Positions 52,111-62,472 of a DNA stretch of 64,000 nt are shown here, in pieces. The DNA lies in contig JBAOKB010000126.1 of NCBI GenBank assembly GCA_037044905.1, positions 620,001 to 684,000 of the forward strand. The letters are read 5' to 3'. A model generated the notes under the pieces. It made no database searches and was not told where the DNA came from. It saw only the letters and a list, made by a program, of their open reading frames with translations. A program made the translations under genes and the position numbers. The DNA is from Hortaea werneckii. Lineage: Eukaryota; Ascomycota; Dothideomycetes; Mycosphaerellales; Teratosphaeriaceae. Within the stretch, counting starts at the first letter, position 1, and each line of letters starts with the position of its first letter.

Positions 52111-54906
52111 ATGGATCGTTTGAACAGCCCTGCATATGGGCCTGCACAACAACAGCCAAGAAGCACCAATCAAGATACAACAGAGGGAAGACCAAGTTTC
52201 GATTCGCAGCGTCTACGGTTGCGGAAGAAACGGAGCTATAACAACACTGGGGTACGCAACGCAAGCCAGCCTCTGCCAGCTTCCCCATGGCCTCAGAACA
52301 CCAACGCAAGAGAACCTGGGGACAATGAGAGAGCTCGCAGGGGAACACTGCGTAACGTGGTTAGGCGCATCTTTGGGCGCAGATCGAAAGAGTTCGATTC
52401 ACAACAGCCTGTACATACGAGCCCGCCTCGCCATGGATATCACCGGAGCGAGCCACCTGCACTCTCGATTCCCAAACCACAAAACCATCCCTCATCCGCG
52501 GGTGATGGCCCTTTCCCGCACAGGACCCTCTCAGCGCCAGTACACCATGTCATCCCGCAACCCAACCTGGAGCGGCAACGATCCCCCTACGCGGTCGAAT
52601 TCCCACATAGCGCTCGTCTGAAGCCCTTGACCCTTGCCAACCCCTTCACAGCGCCGGGCAGCCAACTACGACGCCGGAAGACTTTACCGAGTCTACTCAT
52701 CCCGGACAACGAGGCACCGTCGCAGACGGCCGACGACGCGCGCGGCTCTCCCGACCGTCACCGCCCTCCAAGCGAGCAGAAACCCACATCACCTGGTCGT
52801 CACGGAAGCGGTCCTCACGTCACCACCACTCCTCGGACCTCCAAACGGAAATCCCGCAGTGTAGGCGACCTAAAGTTCTTCCAACGAGGAACCGAGCAGC
52901 AAACTTCCCCGCGGAAGAAAAACGAGGAGCTGAGGATCTGGCGCGATAGTATCCAGGCTTATAAGAATGATCAGGTGCTTCGCGCCAGTGGGTTTACGAG
53001 TGCGATGTTACCACCGCCTACGACAGAGGTGGACGGGAGGCAGATAGGAGAGGAGCTCGGGGTTGATCGTGCGACCACGCCTACGGCTGCGGATCCCTTC
53101 CCAGCTCGGACATCGTCGGGAGGAACAGCGACGGCTGCGGGGGACGGCAATGTGGGGTTTATGCAACATAGACAGGCGAGTAGGACGGGAGGGCTTGGTT
53201 CGCAGGAGCAGGAGGAGGTGGGGACGGAGGGAATCTCACTTGACCTCGAGGATCGCGTCGCGAGGCTCGAGGCGGGTCTCCAGCATTTCCAGTTCTCCCT
53301 CCGGTCCCTTACAAACGATCGGAGTCCCGGACCTGTTATTGTTTCGGGACAGGCGAGGACGCCTAGTAGTCGTCATGCTGGGCTGCGGGGCGTCGATTAT
53401 GCTAGGACGCCTAGTATGCTCGCCGATACCCTTGCCGCGGATTTCTACCCTTCGGCACATCATCACCAGCAGCAGCAGCAGCCGGGTTCCTCCGTCTACG
53501 AGGAGGACGATGATCATCTCCACCGGGTTCCGTCTTCTTCGCCTCTGAACTACTACTACCACCACCGTCGGTCCTCAACCCACGACCCTCTCCAGCGTCC
53601 CGAAACCCCGCAGACTCCTCCCCTCCTCCGCGGCTCCGCCTTATCCTCCCACTATCGGGGAAACGCTTCCGGTGCGCGTCCCAGTATGCCGCCTTTCCCT
53701 CGCCGGGCTAGTACGACGACAATGACCGAGGACGAACACAACGAGGACGAGGACGAGGAGGTGAATTTCCCTTTCCCGGCTCAGTCGGCTTCGTTCTCCG
53801 CTTCGGCTGAGGCTGTTGGGTCGGGTGGCGCGGTCGATAGTCCCGGTGAGCTTCTTCCTGGTGGGCATGGGACGAGTAGTCGGAAGAGGAGGAAGGGGAG
53901 TGGTGGGTTCCATTTCCCTTTCCCGCCTTCTTTCCCGCTGCGCGAGCCGCGGGAGGTGGAGGTGGAGGATCAAAGGAAGGGGGAGCGACAGCTACAGGTA
54001 CTGCAAGGACAACAGCATCAGCAGCAGGAGGCGGAGCAACGCCAGCTACCGCTACGACAGTTCCAGCATCATCAGGATCAACGGGACCGGAGGTCCGAGC
54101 TTCGCCCTCCGATTCCTTCTCCCAATCCTCCGCATGAGCAGCATCATCATCCCCAGCATCAGCCTCACCCTCAGCAAAATCATCCCCACACCTTCCAATC
54201 CCTCTACGAAATGCTCGCCGACGAGCGCTCCGCGCGCCGGGACCTGGAAGTGCAACTCCGCGGTCTCCGGCAAGAGATCCGGGACTTGCATTGGCAGGTC
54301 TCGTCTTCGGAGTCGGCCGCCCATTCTCCCGCCTCGCTTGATCTGGCGCTGAAGCGCCCCGCTTGGGACCGGGAGACGATGAGATCGAGGAGTGGGAGGG
54401 GGGAGAGAGGGATCGGTAGATCGGGTGGGGGTATCGTGGCGGGGAGCCAAGAAGGAGGTGCAGGTGATGATGAGGGAGCGGGTTCGTCGTCAGCCAGTCA
54501 GTTCCGGGGGTTTCCGCCTCAGCGTCTTCGTACTACTTTCACCTCCTCTGACGGTTCGGGTGCTGGGAGGAATGGTGGTGCGCCGCAGCCGCAGCCGCAG
54601 AGCGAGGGGGTTTCGCGGGATACCGTCTACCTCTCCGACCCTTCTTACCATCACCACCACCACCTCCACTACGCCGGAAATGGTAAAAGTGTGATTAGTC
54701 GGTTCTCTGGCTCCGAGAGCGAGGCTGGAGGCGGCGTTGCGGAGACTTCATCGATGGGGAGGTATTATGGTCGTGAACAGCAGCGGCAGCAAGGCGTAGA
54801 GGACACGGACGATGAGGATGAGCTTATGACGCCGTTGGAGGCTTATCAGACTCCGCTGGAGGAGGCGGGGAGGTTTGGATTCAGGGGAGAGGGGGGCGTG
54901 TTTTGA
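52111..54906 (+). CDS. Large disordered protein with a C-terminal coiled-coil segment
   Basis: Single open frame of 931 residues from the ATG at 52111. Composition is rich in Ser, Pro, Gln, His, Arg and Gly; it includes Gln/His runs coded by CAG/CAC repeats (HHHQQQQQ, HHPQHQPHPQQNH). Basic segments such as LRNVVRRIFGRRSKEF and KRKSRSVGDLKFF stand out, and EELRIWRDSIQAYKNDQVL looks like a conserved helix. About residues 695-735 (YEMLADERSARRDLEVQLRGLRQEIRDLHWQ) are predicted as a coiled coil. The C-terminus (DTDDEDELMTPLEAYQTPLEEAGRFGF) looks conserved. Uninterrupted coding over 2.8 kb makes the gene credible, but no family or function is recognised. The gene may be regulated after translation, given the many Ser-Pro sites, which is only an inference. 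Confidence 0.72.
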   Translation: MDRLNSPAYGPAQQQPRSTNQDTTEGRPSFDSQRLRLRKKRSYNNTGVRNASQPLPASPWPQNTNAREPGDNERARRGTLRNVVRRIFGRRSKEFDSQQPVHTSPPRHGYHRSEPPALSIPKPQNHPSSAGDGPFPHRTLSAPVHHVIPQPNLERQRSPYAVEFPHSARLKPLTLANPFTAPGSQLRRRKTLPSLLIPDNEAPSQTADDARGSPDRHRPPSEQKPTSPGRHGSGPHVTTTPRTSKRKSRSVGDLKFFQRGTEQQTSPRKKNEELRIWRDSIQAYKNDQVLRASGFTSAMLPPPTTEVDGRQIGEELGVDRATTPTAADPFPARTSSGGTATAAGDGNVGFMQHRQASRTGGLGSQEQEEVGTEGISLDLEDRVARLEAGLQHFQFSLRSLTNDRSPGPVIVSGQARTPSSRHAGLRGVDYARTPSMLADTLAADFYPSAHHHQQQQQPGSSVYEEDDDHLHRVPSSSPLNYYYHHRRSSTHDPLQRPETPQTPPLLRGSALSSHYRGNASGARPSMPPFPRRASTTTMTEDEHNEDEDEEVNFPFPAQSASFSASAEAVGSGGAVDSPGELLPGGHGTSSRKRRKGSGGFHFPFPPSFPLREPREVEVEDQRKGERQLQVLQGQQHQQQEAEQRQLPLRQFQHHQDQRDRRSELRPPIPSPNPPHEQHHHPQHQPHPQQNHPHTFQSLYEMLADERSARRDLEVQLRGLRQEIRDLHWQVSSSESAAHSPASLDLALKRPAWDRETMRSRSGRGERGIGRSGGGIVAGSQEGGAGDDEGAGSSSASQFRGFPPQRLRTTFTSSDGSGAGRNGGAPQPQPQSEGVSRDTVYLSDPSYHHHHHLHYAGNGKSVISRFSGSESEAGGGVAETSSMGRYYGREQQRQQGVEDTDDEDELMTPLEAYQTPLEEAGRFGFRGEGGVF

Positions 54907-55434
54907 GATTTATCATTTGTCCTCTCCTGGTCTTTCACACCGGATGGAAGGGGAATGGGCAGGTGGATGGTTAGGGTCGCCTTGTTAGGAAGGGATGTGA
55001 GGGGATATGATTTTTGGGGAGGTCTCCTCTTTTTTTTTTTTTTTTTTTTGCGCTTTTAACTTCGGAAACACGATACCCATGGACTTTTTGATTTAGGTAG
55101 ATACTTGTTTGACCAGTATGCCAGATGGATTCTGGTTCTTTATATATGGACTTGCTTGATTTTTGTTATTGTTTAATAATAATTCAATGATTTTCGGCTT
55201 TCAGAGTGGTACTCCCCACTTTCGGCGGGCGGTCGGCTTCGGCCTCGGCAATTATTCCAAGCGGCGATGGCAGTCAGTCAGTCAGTCATGTCATATGTCA
55301 GCAATTACCTTCCACCCTCCCACCTGCCCTCTTCCCTACATCCTGCATCTTCCTGCTTCTCCTGTCCCAGACAGACCGCTGTACATATTTTCTTCTTCTT
55401 TTTTCCTTTTCCCTCTCCCCCCTTCACCTCCATC
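54907..55434. other. Intergenic region, no gene seen
   Basis: This contains 20 T at 55030-55049 and the upstream region of the GTP cyclohydrolase gene. The reading frame of that gene is open back to 55267, but the leader there (YLPPSHLPSSLHP and a Phe run) does not look like protein-coding sequence. Confidence 0.45.
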
Positions 55435-56760
55435 ATGCCCGATTTCCCCGCCCACGCCTCGCCTGCCTTTGCGCCGCTCCCCGACCCCTCCCCCTCCCAC
55501 CGCCCCGCCCTGCACGATCGAAACGTTTCCGAACTCCGTCTGGGCGAAAGCGAACCGCAATCAAACTCACAAGATACCGCCCCGCCGCTGGTGAGCCCGG
55601 CCGTCACACCCAAAGATACACCTTTCCACCTCCAGAGCCAGCGACATGACCGCCAGCCCCGCAGCATCCGCATCCCCTCACCTCCGCCCTCCGAAACCCC
55701 CGCCAATGACCACCAACAGTCGGCGCTACTCCCGTCATTACCTAAAGTCTGGTGCGAAGTGCGCGCCCGTATCCCCACCACCAACGGCCAGGAGATGTTC
55801 TTACATCTCTACCATAATGACGTCGACGACAAGGAGCATCTGGCTATCGTCTTTGGTCCGCATATTCGCAGTAAGAGCTTAGATGCGCCGCGGCCGGGTG
55901 AGACGGAGCGGGATCGCATGATAAGAGGTGCCTACGTTGGCACGCTCTACCCGGGTCGGACAAGCAGTAGAGTGCAGCAGATCCGAAAGGATGCCGGGGT
56001 CTCCAGTCGGCCTTCGGCGAGCTATCTAAGTGGTCTGAATGGACCGGGATCAGCTGGACCGCCAAGTCCAGTCTCGAGCGAGAAGAGCGACGATGTAGGA
56101 GACACAGCTTCAACAGGCCATGGATCATACCCAGCCGAACTCGGTCCCCCTATGGTCCGCATCCACTCGGAATGCTACACGGGCGAAACCGTCTGGTCCG
56201 CCCGCTGCGACTGCGGCGAACAACTAGACGAAGCCGCGCGCCTCATGTCCCTCCCCGCCCCAACTCCCGTCTCCACGCCCGGCAGCGAACTCAGCGAACC
56301 CCACGCCCACGACAACCCCACCCCCACCCTCCCCTCCTGCGGCGGCGTCATCATCTACCTCCGCCAAGAAGGCCGCGGCATCGGCCTCAAGGAGAAACTG
56401 AAAGCCTACAACCTCCAGGACCTCGGCCACGACACCATGGAAGCCAACCTCCTCCTACGCCACCCAGGCGACGCCCGCTCCTACGGCCTCGCCACCGCCA
56501 TGCTCCTCGATCTCGGCCTCGGCCGCGAGGACCTCGGCGTCGACGCCCGCGGCCACGATCGCGGGTTCAAGCTCCTGACCAATAACCCGGATAAAGTCCG
56601 CGCGGTCGAGGGTCCCAATCGCGAGGCGAAGGTTATTGAGCGTGTCCCTATGGTCCCACTGCATTGGCAGACGGGTGGCGAGAGGGGCGTCCATGGTCCC
56701 GAGGTCGAGAGGTATCTTGCCACGAAGATTGAGAAGTTTAAGCATTTGTTGAGTGGGTGA
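55435..56760 (+). CDS. RIB1: GTP cyclohydrolase II
   Basis: Single-exon ORF of 441 residues from the ATG at 55435 (MPDFPAHASPAF), chosen over the upstream ATG at 55267 because the intervening sequence looks like leader. The enzyme opens GTP to the pyrimidine precursor in the first step of riboflavin synthesis. Zinc ligands are in SECYTGETVWSARCDCG (C-x10-C-x-C). The active site includes IYLRQEGRGIGLKEKLKAYNLQD, then DTMEANLLL, DARSYGLA and LLTNNPDKVRA. The N-terminal 100 residues are Pro/Ser-rich. Two low-complexity inserts are visible: one before PPMVRIHSEC (about residues 180-235), and one of about 30 residues (LPAPTPVSTPGSELSE and on) between the zinc site and GGVIIYLRQEGRG. The chain is therefore longer than yeast Rib1 (about 345). 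Confidence 0.93.
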   Translation: MPDFPAHASPAFAPLPDPSPSHRPALHDRNVSELRLGESEPQSNSQDTAPPLVSPAVTPKDTPFHLQSQRHDRQPRSIRIPSPPPSETPANDHQQSALLPSLPKVWCEVRARIPTTNGQEMFLHLYHNDVDDKEHLAIVFGPHIRSKSLDAPRPGETERDRMIRGAYVGTLYPGRTSSRVQQIRKDAGVSSRPSASYLSGLNGPGSAGPPSPVSSEKSDDVGDTASTGHGSYPAELGPPMVRIHSECYTGETVWSARCDCGEQLDEAARLMSLPAPTPVSTPGSELSEPHAHDNPTPTLPSCGGVIIYLRQEGRGIGLKEKLKAYNLQDLGHDTMEANLLLRHPGDARSYGLATAMLLDLGLGREDLGVDARGHDRGFKLLTNNPDKVRAVEGPNREAKVIERVPMVPLHWQTGGERGVHGPEVERYLATKIEKFKHLLSG

Positions 56761-58852
56761 GGCATCGAAGAGCAATCTGATATCCGGTAACTCTTGGGGT
56801 ACCTTGGTTTCCCTTTTGGATTGAAGAAGAAAGGAACGGGGATGGGGATGAGGCTGGGTTGGGGGATTGCATGCTGGGTCTACCCTCCTCCGATACTTGG
56901 CTCTGCGGTTTGGAGGTTGTGCTGCAGAAACGGACTAAGGAAAAGATGTTTGGTCCGCTGAAGTGGTTGGGGGGGGGTGTCCTCTCCGATGTCTCTCTTA
57001 TGCCAGCCATTTTCTTTTTTCTGGACATCTGGAGGCGTAAGAAGGTCAGACTCTGCTGCTGCTGCCCTTATACACCTGCCTGTTGTGTGCAGTTCTTGTG
57101 GAAAAGGGCCAGTCAACCCAGAGGAAACATTGCCGGGACATCTGGTCCTATGCAACCTATCCTATCTGCAGATTGGGCAGTTAAGCTGCTGCCGCTGCTG
57201 CCGCTCTCGCGTTCAAATCACGTTCGGTCAGAGAGAAGGCGCGGGGACTATGCGTGCCCCTCGAGTTTCTTGCCTGCGGGATCTTGCCGTGCAAGTTGGG
57301 AATGGCTATCGGGATGCGTAGTGTATCAAGCTGAGGGATGGTAGAGAAGATAAGGGAATCTCGAGGACGAGCTCGGGATCGGTAGGGAGGAAAAGGCGTA
57401 AGGGGAAGACGACGACGATTTGAGTTCTGCAGGAAAGACCTCTAAGCTTAGGAGACTATCTGGCCTGAGAAACGGTTTATGGGCTCGGGAACATAGATCT
57501 CAAAAGGTGTGGGCTTGTGATTCGCGTCGCTGGCGAGATCTTGAGCCGGCTTATGGCAGCTTTCGAGGGGGGTTTGAGCGGTGATAGTGGGATTTCTATG
57601 TATGTGTGGGTCTTGAGGCATGACCTTAGAAGGGACGAAAGTAGGGATGGGGTGGAAGGGAAGAAGCGATCGCCATCTCGCTGAGGTTGATGGAGGGTGG
57701 TTGTTGAGATGATGGTGGTGTGGTAGAGAGGATGTGGTTGTATGGAAAGAAATAGAGGTCGTGGTGGGAGATAGAGATGGAGATAGATGGCTGAGTGGAT
57801 GTATTACAGCCTGTGGTATAGATGCCATATGAACGTTCTCGAAGAGAGCATCTGTTTTCTGGTCTATTCTTCTCCGTGGATCGGTCTTGCCGTGTGTGTT
57901 TGCCTTGTCCTCAATGTTAAACTGTTTTTGGGCTACGACTTCGGGACTTCCCCTTCTCCCCCCAACTACAGGTGAAATGGGAAGCAAGGCATCTTGGGAA
58001 CCTTGTTGGACGTTGCGTTGTCTCACACGCTTGCAGCGGGAGTTATATATATTATCTGATGTTCCGTCTTGAGGTGGACTAAATATACTTGGATGACGAA
58101 ACCTTATCTCCCATCCCGGCATCGGGCTGAGAGTTTTGGACGGACGGACGGGTTCCTGGCATTGTTATTCGGGCCGGGGGCAAAAGTGAGCCCACGTTGA
58201 ACATGAGATAAGGCTGACGCTAGCACGTTTTACCCGCGCCGCATATTCGATCTGCCCAAATTTAATTTTTCCCCCATCCTCTACTTTCCCAACCGCGCGA
58301 CTAGACACCCGTCCTTGTTTTGCAACTCATATTATTACTCACAATTCGTGGATGGTGATGTGAGGGAATTTTGTTGGGTGACTGCGGTGTACGCCACCGT
58401 TCGTTACACAACAAAACGATATCTCGCTCTTCCTCTCCCCTTACGTTAGGTGGGTTATTCTTGTTTTCATTACATGCGCTTGGATCTCCCCATCACCCTG
58501 CCGAAATCTTTTTTTTTTTTTTCTTCTATCTCATCGTTCGGTTGGGGTTCACTGTTACGACTGGCCCTTTCCCCCTTGTGGTCTGACTCAATCCTGCTCC
58601 CTCGTCTACATCATATCTTCCATCCAACGACTTGCGTTGCGCTTCTGCGATTGCCACACTCGTCACCCTTCAGTCGCTTCCTCGATACCGGAATATCACA
58701 TCCTTCTTCCCAACACCTAGATTGTTTCGTCAACCAATCTAGACCAAAAGCCACAAACCGCAACAGTGTCCGCGCCCACCCACCCAAGCGCACCAACCAT
58801 TCTACACAACTCACCCATCCAAACCACTACCCATCGCTCCCGCGACAACATC
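56761..58852. other. Two-kilobase region without a supported gene
   Basis: Frames of 60-224 codons occur. The longest, 57448-58122 on the minus strand, is Ser/Thr/His/Pro-rich without a motif, signal peptide or clear splice sites, and is left out. The part near 58500-58850 is CT-rich and probably the leader of the small gene that follows. Confidence 0.4.
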
Positions 58853-59231
58853 ATGTCTGCCGCCCTCAAAGCCACCACCGCCCTCTCCGGCCTCGCCGTC
58901 GTAGGCTACGCCGCCAAACACGCCCTGGCTACCCCGGACCAGCAATTCGCCCCGAACTCGCTAAACGCTGCTGGACACAGCGCCGAGTCCGTTGGTGCTC
59001 AGGCTCCCGCGCCGAAGATGTAAGTCTTCTTCTCCTTCTTTATCCTGTATTCCCTTCATTTGTTGTGGTATGTTTGTCGGGGTTGGAAATGAAGGGTAGC
59101 ATAGGAACGGATTTGAGCGAGTGTGAGTAGAAGTGAGTGGTTGCTGATGAGTGGTTTCCAACAGGCCCTCGAACTTCATCCAGATCTCCTTCGGCGATTG
59201 GAAGTGGAATAATGCGCGTGGGGGCTTGTAA
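58853..59231 (+). CDS. Small two-exon protein of 77 residues, unknown function
   Basis: Exons 58853-59019 and 59165-59231; the intron has GTAAGT and AACAG and splits an ATG codon (AT/G). The protein begins MSAALKATTALSGLAVVGYAAKHALATPD, a hydrophobic, slightly basic segment that could be a membrane helix or a mitochondrial presequence. It ends PSNFIQISFGDWKWNNARGGL, a Trp/Asn-rich tail. The Kozak context (CAACATCATGTC) and the long CT-rich leader are in line with a translated small gene. It resembles the small fungal mitochondrial inner-membrane accessory proteins in size and layout, but I cannot name it, and that placement is inference only. Confidence 0.6.
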
Positions 59232-60960
59232 GGAAGGGATCATTGGGGTTTGACTTGGGTTTGGAAACTAGAAGACGAGGTAGAAGGTCTGACATGGGTT
59301 TCAGTGAAATCGAGCACAGTCGAGATCGATGGAGCATATGAGATGGAAGAAGGTGCAAGAGATGAAAGAGATACCCGCTTGAGCAAAGTTCTGCGTGTTG
59401 TGTTAGCGGGGTTGGCGTATTTGCGGTTTCTAAGCATGGCGTTGTTCGTCGGAGTTTTAAAGAGATGGCTGGGTTGCTTTCTCTTTGGGAGGGAAGGACG
59501 ATGATTGATTGAGACTCCTTAGATCTTATGATAGACATAGATATAGATGGTTCGGGACATGATAGAGGGGATGGCCCAGGCCATACTGCTGCTAGTAGGG
59601 GATGAGATAGTAATAATGGACTTGCGTGTGTCTCTGAAGGGTTGGTCTGTCTCGCGAGCGATCTCTGGGGCCATTCGTTCTACTTGATCCCAGTCGACTA
59701 CATCGAGAGGTCTTCTCCGACCACCATGTTGCGGGAGGAAGGTTTCGGGAGGAACGTAGATTGTTGCCTGCAAAACCCAATTTGATATCGCTACTGCTGA
59801 GGGATAGTTATGCAAAGTCTCTCACGCCATCGCATTTAGAAGCATCAAGCCTTCTACAAATGTTCACCTAACAACACTCGCAATCGGTATCTCTTAACCG
59901 TGGCTTTCAACTTGGCGCAGCGGTATTACATCTTGAGAGACATGTCTCGACTTGGTATCTAGGCCTGCCAGATTGTTACTCTTTTCCAAGGCACTCAGGG
60001 TGGATTAGTGAGGAGAACCAAGTTACTACCTACTAAGGCGTCCCGTTCACGAGATCGACGTCGTTTCGATGTTGGGTTGCAGCATTCATCTTCGAAGCTT
60101 CTCTGTCTGGGGTTCTTTTGGATCATCATACTTACCTGAACCCATCTTGTCGGCGATTTTTGACCTTCTGCCATTCGATGGATAAGATGGATATGGAATA
60201 GATAAGGAGAGAAGAGACGGGAAGGAACAGAAGGAAAGTAATCTTATCCTTCATCTCTTCCTCGTTCGGTCGTTGGTGCTCAGGCAAGCCAATTTGTAGC
60301 GTTGCAAAGGATACTTCCCGCCGTACTTACACATGAATGCAGCATTTCTAGCATTGGGAATGAAGGATGTACATCCGCCTGTATGAGTGCAAATTACATG
60401 GGCTGCATCTTCGAGGTTCGTACCACTGTTCCCACATGCATCAGAGGTGGAAGTACTTGAGCCTTTTCTCGTGGAATAGTTTCGACATTGGCTTGCTGTA
60501 AAGACGGAACTCAAATCTTTGATTTGCGCATACACACCAAAATTCAATCAATCCAAACGAGAGAAGATTTCAGTCTATCGTGGTAGAACGTATGGTATTT
60601 GTAGCAGATGCCAGTTGATCTATTTCTCCGCCTCCCCGCACAGGCCATGCAGTCGCCAATGCAGGGACTCAGCCCTATCTAATCAGCCTCAAACCGAAGC
60701 CCGGCGGGCCATGTGAAAGCGCAAGCTGTCCTCGCTATAACCAGAAGCATTGATGTCTAGGTGTGAAAGTCGATCATTTATCAGAGGCTTCCATTGAATC
60801 CATAGATCCAAGGATCAATGTCACAACGATAACATATTCGACGCAGCGCTTCTCAGCCGCCGGATTAACATCGACGGAGTCTCCTGCTCCCGGGACGAAG
60901 CAAGCAGGCCGGGTCCGACGAGACAGAGCTGGACCTGTCATCTGATATCGTCTTGCAACC
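59232..60960. other. Intergenic region with a possible small cysteine-rich frame
   Basis: Mostly without supported genes. On the minus strand around 60250-60500 a short frame contains Cys at regular intervals (SQCRNYS, DACGNSG, VICTHTGGCTSF, AFMCKYGG), flanked by an acceptor-like TTTACAG near 60500 and a donor GTAAGT near 60333. No start codon or signal peptide could be joined to it, so no gene is called. Confidence 0.35.
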
Positions 60961-62257
60961 ATGAACGGCTCTTACGATCGTGATCTCGACGAATCATTCG
61001 GCGAGAAGGATGCCGCCAGCATCGTGAAAGCTTTCGATGCTTTCCCCAAAACCAAACCCTCATACACGCAACAGACCAGCTCCGGCGGCAAATGGACCAT
61101 TTTCCTCGTTGTCGCTTCAATATGGCTTGCGACCACCGAGCTGGGAAGATGGTGGAAAGGCGATACGACGCATGAGTTTAGCGTGGAACAAGGCGTTGGC
61201 CACGACCTGCAGATTAACTTGGACGTCGTGGTTGCGATGAAGTGTGAAGACCTGCATGTCAATGTGCAAGATGCTAGCGGAGACAGGATTCTCGCTGGCC
61301 ATGCGCTCAAAAAGGATCAGACGACATGGGCACAGTGGCAGGGTGACAGGAGGCGACATACGTTAAAAGCATCCAAGAAGGAACGGCTCAGTCCCGATTC
61401 GCCGCCAGACCTTTCAGGCTATCCTGGCTTCGGTGGCGAGTACAAGGAGGAGGATGTGCATGATTATCTCGGCGCGGCGAAGAAGAGCAAGAAGTTTGCG
61501 AAGACGCCGCGGATACCTAAGAGAGAACAGGCTGACTCTTGCCGTATCTTTGGGAGCATGCACGGGAACAAGGTGCAAGGTGATTTCCACATTACGGCGA
61601 GAGGGCATGGATATATGGAGTTCGGACAGCATCTGGATCATAACGGTATGTTGGAAGTGGCGTCCAGAAACGACGATTCGCGCTGATTGAATGATTCTAC
61701 CAGCTTTCAATTTCTCCCACACCATCAACGAGCTGTCCTTCGGACCCTTGTATCCCTCGCTGGAGAACCCGCTCGACAACACCTTCGCGACCACCCCCGA
61801 GCACTTCTACAAGTATCAATACTACCTCTCCGTGGTACCTACCATCTACACCACCGACTCGCGCGCCCTCTCCAAGACCCTCGCCAAGTACCCCAACCTC
61901 GAATCGCCCAGCTCCGGTAGCGATGGCCTGGACGCCCATCCCCAGCGCTATTCGAAGAACAGCGTGTTCACGAACCAGTACGCCGTCACCGAACAGAGCC
62001 ATAGCGTCCGCGAGCAGGCTGTGCCGGGCGTCTTCGTCAAGTTCGACATCGAACCCATCCAGCTCCTGATCGCCGAGGAGTGGTCGAGCATCCCGGCCCT
62101 CTTTATCCGTCTCGTCAATGTCGTCAGCGGGGTGTTGGTGGCGGGCGGCTGGTGCTACCAGATTACCGAATGGGCGCAGGAGGTCTGGGGGAGGAGACGG
62201 AGGAGGGAGGGTAGTGTGGGTATGCTGAATGGGAGTTTAGATGAGAAGAAGGGGTAG
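60961..62257 (+). CDS. ERV41: COPII vesicle protein Erv41 (ERGIC2)
   Basis: Two exons (60961-61645 and 61704-62257) give 412 residues. The N-terminal part has FDAFPKTKPSYTQQTSSGG, then a membrane helix (WTIFLVVASIWLATTELGRWW). The lumenal domain follows with HDLQINLDVVVAMKCEDLHVNVQDASGDR, DSCRIFGSMHGNKVQGDFHITARGHGY and, across the 58-nt intron, FNFSHTINELSFGPLYPSLENPLD. Later parts are the typical YQYYLSVVPTIYTT and VPGVFVKFDIEPIQLLI, and a second membrane helix (LFIRLVNVVSGVLVAGGWCYQI). Erv41 and Erv46 form a complex that cycles between ER and Golgi and retrieves lumenal proteins. A loop rich in Lys (GAAKKSKKFAKTPRIPKRE) is present. Together with USE1 and SEC28 it adds to the ER-Golgi genes of the window, though without linkage. 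Confidence 0.94.
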
Positions 62258-62472
62258 AGGATGCTTGCGATATACAGTATTTTATTGGCTTTCCTTGACG
62301 CGCAGGCGTATCATGATCGATTGGTTTTTCTTTTCATAGGGTGGCGTAAAGGCACATCTGCACCTGCTGGCTTGTCGGGTAAGTCGTTCCTTCCATTTAC
62401 AACTCGCGGGACTTACCGCTGCTTGCCACTCTTCAGCTTGATCTTCTTTCCTTCGACTCGCGACTCTGAAAC

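Noticed and set aside
53063..54352. Plus-strand frames of 161 and 178 codons
   Set aside because: They are other frames of the 931-residue ORF and consist of Arg/Ser-rich shadow sequence.
57448..58122. 224-codon frame on the minus strand
   Set aside because: Ser/Thr/His/Pro-rich without a recognisable motif; it is open by chance in a CT-rich region. A short real protein at its end cannot be fully excluded.
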